Shown: in pieces, positions 12,701 to 27,700 of the stretch
Position numbering within the stretch: position 1 is the first letter of the stretch
Layout of the letters: each line of letters starts with the position of its first letter
Source: Girardinichthys multiradiatus
Lineage: Eukaryota; Chordata; Actinopteri; Cyprinodontiformes; Goodeidae
Assembly: GCF_021462225.1 (NCBI RefSeq)
Contig: NC_061794.1
Span: forward strand, 41,230,914 to 41,294,913
Length of the DNA stretch: 64,000 nt
Reading direction: 5' to 3'
Position numbers and translations under genes: made by a program
The notes under the pieces: model-generated
What the model was told of the DNA's origin: nothing
The model's database searches: none
What the model saw: the letters and a program-made list of their open reading frames with translations, nothing else

Positions 12701-15700
12701 AGCCAGGTAATTTTCGGGGTGGGTGAACCTGTCGCTCGACAGTACAACCTCAAGGGTTCCCCTTCGCGGATCTCAACACTTTTAGGACTGACTTGGACTT
12801 GGGGCTGAGTGCCTAGGCCACTGGGGATGTTTTCTGACAGAGAAATGCCACAAGATTGACAACAATCACCAGGGAAGATGGTTTTCTCGAAAATACCTGT
12901 ACATTTCCAGACATGAAATACCTTACAAAAGCATCAATACCTTTTGAATATTTACACAATTTGCCACGTAACCACCACAAACTTATGTTTTCCAATGGAA
13001 ATTTAAGTACTAGATAACACAAAGCACCATTGTTGTAAAGTTGAAGAGAAATTATACTAGGAGTCTATTTTTCTTACAAATGGAAACCTTCTGCTGATGC
13101 TGGACTATGGTGCATGTCGTGTATTCCTACTTTGCTGCACAACAGTTGTTCTCTTGGGGATAGTGATTATCTGTCTGAAACGAATGTTATAAAATCACGA
13201 ATATGCTCTGATACCCCTCATAAAACTCAGCGCAACCAGTTGCTTTCATAAGTTATGTAATTAGTGCATTATTTAATAAAGACCAGGGAACACAGTAGAC
13301 TGGTCAAAAATAACGTGGATTTATCAGAGAAGCAGCAAAAAGACCCATGGTATCTCCAGAGGAGTTGCAGAGATCCGCAGCTTAGGTGGAATAATCTCCT
13401 CAAAGGTTAACTATCAATTCTGCACTCCGCAAGTCTGGCCTTTATGGAAGTGCTGTGGTCAGATACCGAAGCTTAACTTTTCAGCCTACTGTGTGGCAGA
13501 ATTTAACACCGCACTTAACCTGGAAAACCTTTTTATTACAGTGAAACATAGTGGTGGCAGCAATATGCTGTGGGAATGCTTTTCTTCAGCATGGCCAACA
13601 AAGCTGAATAGAGCTGATTGGAAAACTGAGAAGGCAAAGATTGGGCAATCCTGGAAGAAAAACTAAGACATGAGACTAGGGCCGAGGTTTACCTTCTAGA
13701 CTTGAAAGTTGACGTTCACTGATGCTCTCCAACAAATCTCACACAGTTTACTTTATTTTGAAGAGAAGAAAGTTAAAAATCTTCAGTCTCTAGATTTGCA
13801 AAGCTGGAACCTGCATACCCAAAATTACTTGCAGCTGTAACTGTGAACTGTTCCACATAGATTTAATTTTGGTTGCTGGATAAATAAATTTAATGCAGAT
13901 AAGACATCGTGTATTAATTTTCCTTCATTTCCACAATTGTGAACTATTGTTTCATTGTTCTATCACACAAAGTTCCAATAAAGTACATTGAAGTATGTGG
14001 TTGCAAAAATACAGTACAAACCGAAGGTTTGGACACACCTCATTCAAAGAGTATTTTTAATTTTCATGAGTATGAATATTGTAGCTTCACACTGAAGGCA
14101 TCAAAACTATGAATTAACACGTGTGGAATTATATACTGAACAAAAAAATGTGAAACAACCACAAATATGTCTTATATTCTAGGTTCTTCAAAGTAGCCAC
14201 CTTTTGCTTTGATTACTGCTCCACACACTCTTGGCATTCTGTTGATGAGCTTCAAGAGGTGGTCACCTGAAATAGTTTTCCAACAATCTTGAAGGAGTTC
14301 CCAGAGATGCTTAGCACTTGTTGGCCCTTTTGCCTTCACTCTGCAGTCCAGCTCACCCCAAACCATCTCGATTGGGTTCAGGTCCAGTGACAGTGGAGGC
14401 CAGGTCATCTGGTGCAGCACCCCATCACTCTCCTTCTTGGTCAAATAGCCCTTACACAGCCTGGAGGTGTGTTTGGGGTCATTGTTCTGTTGAAAAACAA
14501 ATGATGGTCCAACTAAACACAAACCGGATGGAATAGCATGCCGCTGCAAGATGCTGTGGTAGCTATGCTGGTTCAGTATGCCTTCAATTTTGAATAAATC
14601 CCCAACAGTATCACCAGCAAAGCACCCCCACACCATCACACCTCCTCCTCCATGCTTCACGGTGGGAACCAGGCATGTAGAGACCACCCGTTCACCTCTT
14701 CTGCGCCACAAAAAGATCTTAAACTTGGACTCATCAGACCAAAGCACAGATTTCCACTGGTCTAATGTCCATTCCGTGTGTTCTTTAGCCCAAACAAGTC
14801 TCTTTTGCTGGTTGCCTGTCCTCAGCAGTGGTTTCCTAGCAACTATTTTACCATGAAGGCCTGATTCACACAGTCTCCTCTCAACAGTTGTTCTAGAGAT
14901 GTGTCTGCTGCTAGAACTCTGTGTGGCATTGACCTGTTCTCTAATCTGAACTGCTGTTAACTTGCGATTTCTGAGGCTGGTGACTCGGATGGTGACTCGG
15001 ATGAACTTATCGTCCGCAGCAGAGGTGACTCTTGGTCTTCCTTTCCTGGGGCGGTCTTCATGTGAGCCAGTTTCTTTGTAGCGCTTCATGATTTTTGCGA
15101 CTGCACTTGGGGACACTTTCAAAGTTTTCCCAATTGTTCGGACTGACTGACCTTCATTTCTTAAAGTAATGATGGCCACTCGTTTTTCTTTACTTAGCTG
15201 CTTTTTTCTTGCCATAATACAAATTCTAACAGTCTATTCAGTAGGACTATCAGCTGTGTACTGTATCCACCTCCTGCACAACACAACTGATGGTCCCAAC
15301 CCCATTTATAAGGCTTGAAATCCAATTTATTAAACCTGACAGGGCACACCTGTGAAGTGAAAACCATTTCAGGTGACTACCTCTTGAAGCTCATCAACAG
15401 AATGCCAAGAGTGTGCGGAGCAGTAATCAAAGCAAAAGGTGGCACACGTTTTTGTTCAATATATAATTCCACATGTGTTAATTCATAGTTTTGATGCCTT
15501 CAGTGTGAAGCTACAATATTCATAGTCATGAAAATAAAGAAAACTCTTTGATTGAGAAGGTGTGTCCAAACCTATGGTCTGTACTGTATTTTAAAAAATT
15601 TTAAAACCTTTTTCAGGCACCGTACCTTTACCCTGCTGTTTATGATAGACAGAAATGATTTACAAGACAAAATCCACCTCATCACTGACAAGCATACTTT

Positions 15701-18700
15701 GGACATGGAGGGAGGCCCGTGCTGTGTGCTCGCCGTGAGTGTTCAGGGCCTTGCAGGTGTACTCCCCCTCATCAGCCAGATCAACAGCTGGGAATGTGAG
15801 GATGCCATTTGTTATAACAGCTCTGGGACTCATCCTGTTCCTGGGACCCCCTGTAACAATCATTTTATTGAGCCCTGTCAATGCATATTTTGTCAAGCTG
15901 TAAATATTTTATGAAGAATCAAAAATTGGTTTTCCCAAGACAAAAATGAACTTTCAAACAGTCTCTAAGCTGTACACTAACTGGTCGTACCGATCCATTC
16001 AATAGCTGGTGTTGGGTTTCCAGTCACTGTGCAACGAAGCTCTGCCCACTGGCCCTGCCGGACATTTAGCTCCGAAGGGGTGATGGTGGCGATGGGGTGG
16101 GCCCCCTCTGCAGCTACAGAAGGATATAAGGCAGTGAAACAGAGCTCTAACGTAGAGACATGTTGTTGGGAAGCAAATCATGACAATACTGACTGGTTTC
16201 AGTGTAGAGATAAAGTACAATGGCAGGGACAGGGGAATCGTGTTAAACTGGAAGTAATTTTGAGCTTTGGCATGTGATCTTGCTGAAAGACAGGGTTGTG
16301 ACCTCGACCCTTAAAGCTGGCAGTCGAGAATCTTGCTATAGACAAAACAGATGAAGTGTGTGAAGCACTCACTGGGATTGCCTCTTGGCAAATTTCTCTC
16401 TGCAAGAGCTTGGCACACTTCTGTCCACTCCAATATTTAAGGGTGGCAGAGCTAAATAAAGGCCTCTTTCAGTGCAGAGGGAGCTGCCTAGAAAGGCTAA
16501 AAACCTGTAAGACTGGTATAGCCTCTGCTAAGCTTTGATTATGACCCTGACAACACGTACAATCCAGTCTAGGAGCAAGATTTAATGTTCACAGTGGAAA
16601 ATCGAGCTCTAAAATAACATTGAAGAATGACAGTGTAATTTTATACTGTGTACATTTATTGGCACACCTGGTAAAGATAAGTGAAGATTTTTTTTTGTAG
16701 AATTATTTTACACAAATCACTACATGTACTATTCTTTCCTCTTTGCAAAATCTCTTTATCCAGGGTCCCTTCTTATGCAGGTTTTCTGTTAAATTTACAT
16801 CTGGAGACTGGAAGAAGGATAATTTTTCAGTTATTTAACTCACATACTTTAAATCATTATTTTACTGAAAGCCATAAACTCTAGCCAGGTTCCCAGGGCT
16901 TCTGGAAGAAAAACAGGCCCACAGGAAGACAGATCCTCCCCAACATTGACTATATGGTGCTATTTATTCAGATTAAAAACATCCAAACGTCAGATCCTTC
17001 TTGAAACAACCTAATTTTGAAAGATTTGTTCATGCTTTTGTTTCCAGTAAATTAGGTCACTGTAAGGCATTCTTTACTGGGGAATTAAATCTCACTAAAT
17101 AAAAATCAAATGATTCAAAATTACGCTTTTATCAAAAACCAAAAAAGTTTTAAGCATGTCTCTACCATCTTAAAATCTCTACTTTGGTTCTAGTTAAACA
17201 AAGAGCTGAAGAATTTAAAAGGACTTATTTTTTGTTATTAAATCTTTAAATGGGCTGGGCCCTTCATATGTTTCAGAGAAGCTCAATCAATATATTCCAG
17301 ACAGATATTTAAGGCTTTTATGTAAAGGTCTTATAGTCTTACCCAGAATCAACTTAAGAAAACCTCTTTAACTAATTAAGGTCCTGTTCTCTAAAATTCT
17401 ACCACAACAGCAGTTATTACAGGGTCTTGCTTTTAAGGAAATCAAAGATACGATATTTCTCAAGCTTATAAATAGGTTTATGGATTTTATATGCAATCTA
17501 ATTTGTGTGTTTTGTCTGTTGTTTTTACAAGCTGCTTCCCTTAATTATTTCTACTGATTGTTTCTATTTTTAAATGTATTTTAAGCACATTGAGGTCATA
17601 TTAAGTGTGTTCTTTAAATAAAATTTACTTGACTTATCTGTATGTTCATTATTTGTTTTATGGCAAACACAACTGAAGAGTTTGGGAAGGGAAACCTAAA
17701 TCTTTGTCTTGTCCAATCAAAGCACAAAGTTCAAGGTTAGCAAAATACACATGTTTACATTTGTGATGGTAGGACAGAAAATGAGACTTATTTTCTCGCA
17801 TCTCTCCCAAACAACCACTTGGCATGGGAATAGCATCTAATGATTGTGATGGAGGCTTGGTGAACCCCAAGATGCCAGTCTTGGTTATTATTCTTCAATT
17901 TTCTAGATGTCCAACATTCCCCACAACCCACTTGTTTATAAGAGCTGGCAGGACCGTCCCACCTTCTGGCGAGAGGAAATAAGGCTTTGTGTCATGACCT
18001 TATGACCCAAAGGAACAGAGAGACATGGATTACTACAGTAATTAGAGGTTCCTAGAATCTATTATCAACCTACAAAAGTAAATTATAAATCTGTGATTAT
18101 TTTGTAGGAAAAAGCTTTTTACAAATCTTTACCAGGGGCGCCAATAAATGTGGAGGGAGCTGTATTCTAACAGAAATCCTGCAAGCTAACATGCTCCAAT
18201 TTGCTGTTTATCAAGTAGGGTTTAGATAATGGAAGATTTTAGGTCACAAATCAAAGAACTGGAAAAACTGAATTTGCTTTTTGAACTGATGTTAAGGTCT
18301 ATGACTAATGATGACCAAACATTCTCAGACTTGATTTTGATTAAAAAAACAAGTAGAATTCATCTGCATTGCTGAATTGGACTAGTTTTTTTGAGTTTTG
18401 TTTTTTTTGGTACCTCTAGCCATAAATGAAAGTGTGAACACCAGTCTGAAAAACACATTCAACTATGATGCAAAGAAATTTCAACTGGATGTACTGAGCA
18501 CAGTTATGATGTTTGAAGCCCAGAGGACAGCATGTTTCCAGGAAAGATATGGGGTGGTACAATGGGAAAGAGGTCAAAGATCAAGAAATGCAACATCTAC
18601 TTCATTTCAAAAAACAAACAAGAGCCCATAAAGTTTGACATAGTCCCCAAAAATAGTCCAATATGGACTGTGTAACACAGAGAGCCCTTCAGAAAATTGG

Positions 18701-21700
18701 AAAATAGAGATTACAGAGGAGGTGCCCATAATGATGAACATGCACTTTGTTCTGCAGTGATGGACCCCAATGAACCCAAAGAGGCAGATGGTGACTAGTA
18801 ATGCTCATGTACAATTAGGTTGGACTCTATAAAAACACAAATGTCTCTGTTCAGAAGAATGGTATGTTGGCCAGCATGGGATCTCCAGACTTTAGTGCAG
18901 TTTAGTCTGGTTTCTGGACCCAGTGATTGGCTGATTGTACATGGGCATCAGCAGGCCACGCATGTCTACATGCTGTGGAAGATGAGTGCATGCATGACAT
19001 AAAGAGGGAGAGTTGGGTCCGACCAGTGAGGAAACATTGCAGACTTACGCTTTCTATGTCCTTCAAACATTTCATAGGCTGTGTAAAACATCTGAGTCTG
19101 TGAGGCCTCTGGAGATGGAGGGAGGGAGACAAGTAAACTGACAGGTCAGCTCTTCAAATCAACAGCAGTTTACTGTACCTCCAATCACCCAAAGAGATGC
19201 TTACAGTACCATCCTTCTTCACATGTGGGCTGCTGTGATTTTTGCGAGTTGTGTCCAATAAAACACCACACATATTAAAACATGCTTTCAATCAAGAACC
19301 TTTTATCTGGCACAACTTTAATTTCATTGTTCTAAAACGTTTAGCAACAGTCATCCTCCATTTATTAATCACTTTAAATTATTGCCACTCTTCCCTTTGT
19401 TTCCTTTTTTCTCAATCCATAGAAAGTACCCTCAGCCAGTGCTTCTGTTTTAGCTGTCTGCCTTCTCTGATTGGGTCCACAGAAAGAATATCTAGCCCGG
19501 TGCTTCTGAGTTCAGCTAAGCTTTCTTTCTAGACAAAGGCACTGACATATCTTCCATTAGCTTTGTGTATTTGTTTTCCTTTTCATGGCAAGTATGCCTG
19601 GCTTAGTGCTTTAACATTAAGCTATGTGTTGCTTTTAAGTGGAGTGATGAACGAAGGTATTGCTGCCATTAACTTTGTGTAGTCCTTTTCTTTCCCATGA
19701 AAAGTACACCTAACATAGCGTTTCTGTGTTTAGCTGTGTCTCGCCAAGATCAAGCCATTAACAGAACGATTACTGTCAAAACTATACCCAATTTATCTGG
19801 GGGTTTTCCCCCCAGAGAAAGTCCAACTGGCTCAGTGCTTCTGTGTTTAGCTATGTCTTTTGTCTGAATGGAGCCATTGATGGAGCTAATTGGAACTATT
19901 GGTGGTATTACCTCTGTGTACTCTATGTTTTTATTTCCCATTGAAAGTACTCCATGTCTGCCTTCTGTCCTCTCAATCTCCAGCTGGTAGTGGCAGATAG
20001 CTGCTAATACTAATCCTGATTCTGCTGGAAATTTCTTCCTGTTAAAAGTTATTGGTTCCTCTCTATTGTTGTCACATGCTTGCTAAGGATGAGAGATTGC
20101 TGCCGAGTCAGTGAACTGATGCAATGGGTTGGGCTGTCTTATTTATGTGTCACCAAATGCTGTTAAATTGCCAGCTGAATTTAAATGTACTGAACTGTGG
20201 TTTGGATTAGACATGACAGTGTGTAGCTGTATCTGACTTGATTAGAACATCTGACTGAATTGGAGTTAACTCGACTGATTTGTATTCTATTTAATTGGAT
20301 ATGAATTGGACTTGAATTCAACTATTCATCTTGTGGATATATGTTCAGAGTCATGCCATTGAACTCAGTTTGATGTATTTAAAGGACCAACTAATATAAG
20401 AATTAGTGTACTAAAGAGACATGATAATATTATGGACAAAATATTCAAGCATAAAACACTTTTACCTAATACAAACTCTTCAGTTTGCTTGACATTAAAA
20501 GATGCATAAACATACACACATATAATTGCTGTGGGAGCTGTGTGGCAACAAAAGGAGAACAGCTCCATATTTAGTCATGCAGGTTAGTAGCAGAAAGCAG
20601 TTGTAAACATTAAAAACACTCATTCATCTCAGCTACTAAAAACTAGACATACAGCTTGTGGTTTTACTGAACAGTTAAAGATGACAGAGCCCAATCCACA
20701 AAGGTACAAATCATTTTGTTCTGTTGTTATTTTAATCCATTGCTTCCTTATCACAAAATACTTTCACTATTAAGATAAATACATTAAACGGTGATGTGTA
20801 CATTGTAATTTTGAGTAATTGTAACAGAAATATATCTGCAATCATACAAATCAATGGAAATGAACAAATGAAAAATGCACTGATGGTTACCAAGGTAATT
20901 GAAAATGTGATTTTTCACAGTGAACTAAATGTAAACACACAGCATACAAGGCAACTACATATACACAGACAATTCCTTAACATAAAATAACATAATAATA
21001 ATAAGAAAATTCTCGTTGATCAGATTATGATTCAAGACCTTTAAAACAAAACACTCCAACAACATTGTCAGTTGTAAATAAAAACACAGAACTGCAGCTG
21101 ATTATCAACAGAACACAGATTATAATACTTTTTTTCCAGTGTATAAAATACAATTTTAGCTATTTAACATTGAAATTTCAAAAGAAACATTATATAAACA
21201 GAGCTGACTTTCTGTAAGTGATGGTGCCTTGGAAAAGTATTGATACCTTTAAATCCTTTCCACATTTCTTCACATTAGAAACAGAAACTGAGTATTCTAT
21301 TGTTAATTTTATGATGCAGACGAACACAAAGTAATACTTTTTTCTGTGAGGTGGAAGGAAAACATTTACAAAATGCTTCACAAATGAACACTTAAATAAA
21401 ATCCAATTGCCCTCAGAATAACCTAATTAGTAAATAAGGTCCACTATTAGTGAAGAATAAATGCAGTAAAAATACAGCTGTTCTGTGAAGGCCTCAGATG
21501 ATAGATAACATTTAGGAACAAAGAGCATCATTGAGACCAAGGGACATACCAGAAGAGTCAGGGATTAAGCTGCAAAGAAGTTTAAAGCTGGATAAGGTTA
21601 TGAAACAATATCCCAAAGTAGGAACTTTGCACGGAGCACTGTTCAATCCATCATCTGGAAATGGGAAGAGGATTGCACAACTGATAACCTACAAACCATG

Positions 21701-24700
21701 TAGAACACAGCAAGCGTGGAGGAATCTGCTGTTTTCAGAGGAGACCAAAACTTAATTTCTCGGGCTTGATACAAAATACTATGTGCGTTGTAAAACTAAC
21801 ACATCGTCCTGGAAACACCATCGCCATCGTGAAACAAGGTTGAGCTAAATATAGAACATTATTTAAAGAAACGTTTAATGTTTCAGTGGAACAACAACTC
21901 AGAACCCATAGAACCAGAACCACAATCGGATAATTTAGATCAAAGAATATTCATGTGCTAGAATGGCCCAGTCAAAATGAAGACCAAAATTTGGACATAT
22001 AAACCAGCTGTCTGAGAATGAGGTATTTTGCAAAGAATGGGCCAAATTTTGTCTCTTTTTTGCAATGCTGTTAGTGACACAGCCCAAAAAACTTGCAGCT
22101 GCGATTGCACTAAAAGGTGGTTTAACAAAGTATTGACTTTATGACACTGAATAGAAATGAACGCCACATGGTTTTGTATTTCTATTTGAAAAAAATATGT
22201 ATCCTATGGTTAGTCTGTCACATGAAATCCCAATAAAATACACTGTAGTTTGTGGTTGTAAAGTGACAAAATTGGGTATGAATAATTTTACAAGGCACTG
22301 TATTGCAGCAGTATAACAACTACCTGGCTAATAGCACCAACATGTTGATTGACATTCATTTGCAGGTAAAGAGGACAGTTATAAAACAGGAATACCTTAA
22401 GTAACTGAAGAGCGCACAAAGAAATAAAACAAAAAAAGGCAAGTGTTTCCTCGGATTCCCATCTTAATGCAGGTGAACTGAAGTTGTCTGGATATCAGGT
22501 GCACAGTTACCTATCCCAATGTGGCATTTGCATTTCATCCCATCGTGGTTCACCCCGCTCAGGTAAGAAGAGCCCAAGGTGAAAAACATATCAAAGAATC
22601 CAGCCCCTGGGATAGCGGCACCAAGGCAAAGATCTATCAGTGATTGAGAAGTGACTGAACCACCACCGATTAATTCAACCCAAGTGAAAAATGAAACCTG
22701 CTGTAGCTCCAGCATAGAGTTGGCAGAAAGCTTTACTTACAGATCCTATGTCCAGGAGCTCATTGATTTGGTGTTTGAGTGTACCCTGTGTACTTGGCCA
22801 CAAATGTTGCAGAAATGTAGCACATTTTATTTTTTTGTTTTTATCTAAATCCACAAGCTGTATTTTTTCATATGAAGTCCAGGAAACTCAGATCACATAA
22901 CACATACATAATAGGAAGTTAGAATAATAAAATACCAGCAAAGAGAGCTAGATTTCCAGTTTGATATTAGAACATGGTACATTCATGCCCTCTGACAGCA
23001 GAAGTTTTGGGAATTAGACTTGCAAGCTTATTGCGCTGTTAATTCAATGATCAGTGTTCACACAATACCAAACACACTTAAGCAGCCATGCATGCATTAC
23101 TCCAAGTAGAAGGGGGAGCTAATATTTAGGGTGAGAAACTACAGGAGTCAGAGCTGGAATGCAGAAGCAGGGGCGAGGATGGGAGGTGGAATGCTGTGCC
23201 GAAGGATCACAAACCTGGCACGTAGAGGATGGCACTACTTTCATCCATGGCAAACATGTTGGAACCCGTGCAAACGTAGAAGCCCGCATCTTCAGGCTGG
23301 ACGTTCTGAATTGTCAGGATGCCGTTAAAGTCTGTGGCACGGTTGGGAAGCTTCCTGTTCCCCCTTCTGGTCCACACCAGTGTGTAGGCCGGTGACTGTG
23401 AAGGGTAGACCAGAGAAGACAAATAACAGGAAGGTTACTGTCTCAAAAGACTTAAGGATAAAGCAAGGCATCTCAGCTTGGACAGACTGGAAACATCAAA
23501 CAGGCAAAGTAACAGTAAAAGTGATATACAGATATACAGATAACACTAGAAATAGATCACGTTAACTTTAAATTAACTTTTTGATGATAGTATAATTTCC
23601 TGACAAGCACCTATTAAAAGGTCAAACATGCGCCAAAGGATTGAGAGGATAACCTTGAAACCCCATGTTTGGCCAATCCATCAACACTTTTTCACATAAC
23701 TCTTCAGTCTGAAGACAGGTGAGTCCCTCATAGTGGATGTTTTGAGTTTAAACGTTGCTAAAACAGCTTTTAATGCATGTTTCAAATACCTGCTTAAAGA
23801 TACACGCACAGAGCCGCATTGTAGATTGCCATATGAGAAGTCAGTCATTCAGTCTGCCTTTTTAACCAAAAGTGAACCCATCTATTCCATACAAAGTTGC
23901 ATATTTAACTGTTTTAAATTTTATTAATGAATGTGTATGAATGCAGTTCTGAATTTATCAGCTGTGTATGACAACCATTTCCGGTGATAAGAACATTTGA
24001 CATTAAATGCAAGGTGAGCACCCTCGTGCCTCAGAATACCAATCACTACATTAAAAGTTGGAGAAACTCAAACATCAATCCAAACACCAGAGTTACCTTG
24101 CTCCTTGCAGTACAGATGAAGTTGACAGTGGACCCGACCCTTACAGTCTGAGATTTAGGCTCCTCGACTGTGACCTCGATGGGTTTAGTTGGGCCACCTG
24201 CAGGAATAAATACACAACAGGTTGCAAGGATTGCTCAGATAATGAAAGAACAAACGCTCTGTCCAGAAATTCTGTGTCCAAAGGGTTTGGTTTATAATTT
24301 TTGGTAGCGGTTTGCATTAAGTTAATTAGCCTTTATAGCAATCAAACCTAACTGCAAAGTTAATAAAAATTTACATAATTGCAAAAACCGTATTGGCACT
24401 GGGTTTGAGCGTTGCAACAAAAAGATTTGGGGGCATCACTTTAATTATCCCTTTGTAAGCTCAAGGGAAAGCATTAACATTTGATGTCATTCTGTTATTC
24501 TGATGGAAATAAAGGAGCAAAATGGTTGTTTTGAATGGAGTTGTGCTTGAAGCATTCTTCCTTTGTCTAAGGTTACCACTGAGAAAACATGTGCTATCAA
24601 AAAAGGGGTTTCACATGCAAGAATGCTGCTGCTAGTAAAGTCGAACTCAAATCAACCATTTGCAGTTGTTGTGAAGGAAGTTTCAGGGAACTCTAAGAAT

Positions 24701-27700
24701 CCACCTCTCTTAAAGAAAAACATCAAGGACAGATTGACATTCTGGAAGAACTACAGGATTGGACTGCAGAGGTTCGGCAACGTTATTTTCTCCAGTAAAA
24801 CCCCCTTCACATTGTTTAGCACATCTAGAAAAGTACTGCCCAAAGAAAAACCGGTGAGTGCTACGTCCTGAATCATGCTGGAAGTGAAGCATCCTCAGAT
24901 CTCTTGCCTAAAAATGTATTTTAACCTAAAACACTGCTGTGAATCAAGAACTGTATCAATGCCTCCAAAAGGAACTGCTTCAAGCAATCCAGCAACAACT
25001 TGATGATGGACAATGCTTTTTCTCTAATGGTGGAGCACATTAAACACACAAGGCAAAATGCTAACTAAACTAAACTCAGATCTTAATTCCACCGAGAAAC
25101 TGTAGAAAATCCTCAAAAGGTCAACAACCACTTCAAGCACCAATAAAGTCAGTCCAGATTTGGAGCCCCAGGTGATCTCCAACATGTCAGAGGGAACTGT
25201 AGAATACCACACTGTAAATATTGATGTTTTGCATTTACCTGTTCATTTCTCTATAAAACCCTTCAAAACTTCTGACATCTTTGCAACTGAAGTTTATTAT
25301 ACCACAAAAACATTTGACAAACAAATCCAAGGCAAGGGAAGCAGCACAACAGGCAAGAAAAACAAAAACTAAATTTCTGTCAGTTTGAAACTTTCTGGCC
25401 AAGACTGTGTATGTTGCATTCATATAGGACTCTGTTAAAATTTCAGCAGGCCTCACACACACCTTTGACAATAATCTCAGCGTGGCTCCTGTTTGAGCTG
25501 CGTAGGTCTTGGCAGGTGCAGATGTAGATGCCAGCGTCACTTGGCAAGACGCTGGGGAAGTGCAGCTCTGCTCCTGTGCACAGAAATAATAAAACAAATA
25601 TTGTTAAAGTTTTCATATCAATATAGGTAAACTTTAACTAATTAAAAGTTCCAAACTAGTCATGGGCTTGTTTTTTGTATGCGGATACATTGAGTTTTAA
25701 AAAAGTCCTTTTAAGGAGATGCCTTTGAAAGAAAACCAGAGTTTTTTCTGGCTGCCTAAATTCATACAGTATTGCAAGTCTGCACCTTCCCCTCCTGTTG
25801 CTGCACATTGTTGGTAAGCTGGCTAAAACAAAGATACTACAGTTTTGTCTTGTTTACAATTTTAACAAATTCAAGAGCCACCCGTTACTCTAACTCTGCT
25901 TTAAAGTGGAGATAAAAAGGTATAATATTCTGCACATTTTGTATATTTACTCATCGACCACTATTAAATTTAGCAGGTCTTTTTTTGCTATTTCATAACA
26001 TTATAACAGAAATAATTGTTGCTTCTCTGTTTTGACTAAATACAATTAGACAGTGTTGTACATGTTTTGTTTTTTTTTTATCTTCATGCAAATACTGTAA
26101 AACCATAGAATATTTTACCACGTTTATCATTCCATGACAATCTCTTTTACCTGTTGCATTGTAGGAAAATTTGGCAAGTTGAAATTACTCAGGAGCCATA
26201 TTTTATGTTTTTTTTTTTCAATTAAAACAGTAAAAATATTGTGAATGAATTGCTTTTATTAATTTCTAATAAATTGACATTACAAATGTGTCCATCTGCA
26301 TCAGCTTCATCTGCTGGAGGACCAAATTTGTACCCTTCTTGAACTGCCATTGGGTCCCACACAAATTTATTCCAAGGACAGCCCTGCCTTATATCAAACT
26401 AGAACGAGAGATGATATGGAGTGTGTTTCCCACACCTTGTCTGCGTCTGTCAGCACTGACAGAGATGGGCCGTCCATCCTGTCTGGACCAGAAGAAGTAG
26501 TGTGGTGGAGATCCGGAGACCTGACAGCGCAGTGTGACGGAGCTGCCCTGTGTTGCTACAAACCGCTCTGGATAAACTTTCACCTCTAGGTGGGCTACAG
26601 CTGCAAAATGCAACAGTTGTGTTAACATAGCTATGGTAATTTAAGAGAAATATCCACTGTCTGTCTTTCTAAATTCACCCGAACTACATCGATTCCTTTC
26701 AAGTGAATATAAGCATTCTGCATTACCGTCATTCGGACGACATTTTTCTCTCTCCTGTGGGTTGCCAGCATATCCTGCAGCACAACTATAAAGGATAAAA
26801 AAAACAGCTTTTACTGATATCCACATTGTCACAAAAAGCCATTTTTTCATTGATGCTATATTACAACCATTAAAAATGGTTGGTTTTTCTTTATGTCAGA
26901 AAAAAAAGCTGCCTCACCGTTCACAGTACTGTCCAGTGTAACCAGGTTGGCAAGAAGTGCACTGGTAGTCTCCACTACCAAGGCTCTCACAAGTAGGAGA
27001 AAACCTGTCACACAAGTTACACACAAAGTTTAAAGTTAACCAAAAAACTATTAAGGATCTGGGCAAAAAGAATATATATATAACATTTAATCAACGGAAT
27101 ATCCGTGTGTGTAAAAATTATATCATGAAGGACTGTTCAGAGAGCAATAATTGTTGGCATATAGATTCAAAGTGTTAAGAACTTGCATTTTACATACTAA
27201 TATTTAATATATAATATTTAACCAGTTTGACCGAGTCTCACGGCAGAAGATGCTCACACCAGTTACAACTAACATTGTCCAAAATGCTAAAGGTCACAGA
27301 GTGACGGAACCACAGATGAAGAAGAGAGGAAAGAAGAAAATAGGCATATATCATAACTGATATCGTCACCGCAATATTTACCATTATTATCACCATCGCA
27401 AGATTTCCTAATGTTGTTCAGCCCTACTGGTGACCTTTATCAGATGATTTTTAGTTTGTTCAGCCCTGACCAGTGAGTTGCCAGTGGGAAACTCTAAAAA
27501 CGGGTCTTTTTCTGATTAGTTACCACACCATGGATCAGGGGTACTGCCAAAGAAACCCGCAAAGTGTGATCAGATAAGAGCCATTAATTATCCTGGAGTA
27601 GCACACCAAAATCAAAAGTAACAACAGAAATGTAGGAGTCTTGTTGAGCTTATGCTGACAGGCAATGTAAACTAACAATTTTGTCTTTGTTTTACGAACA

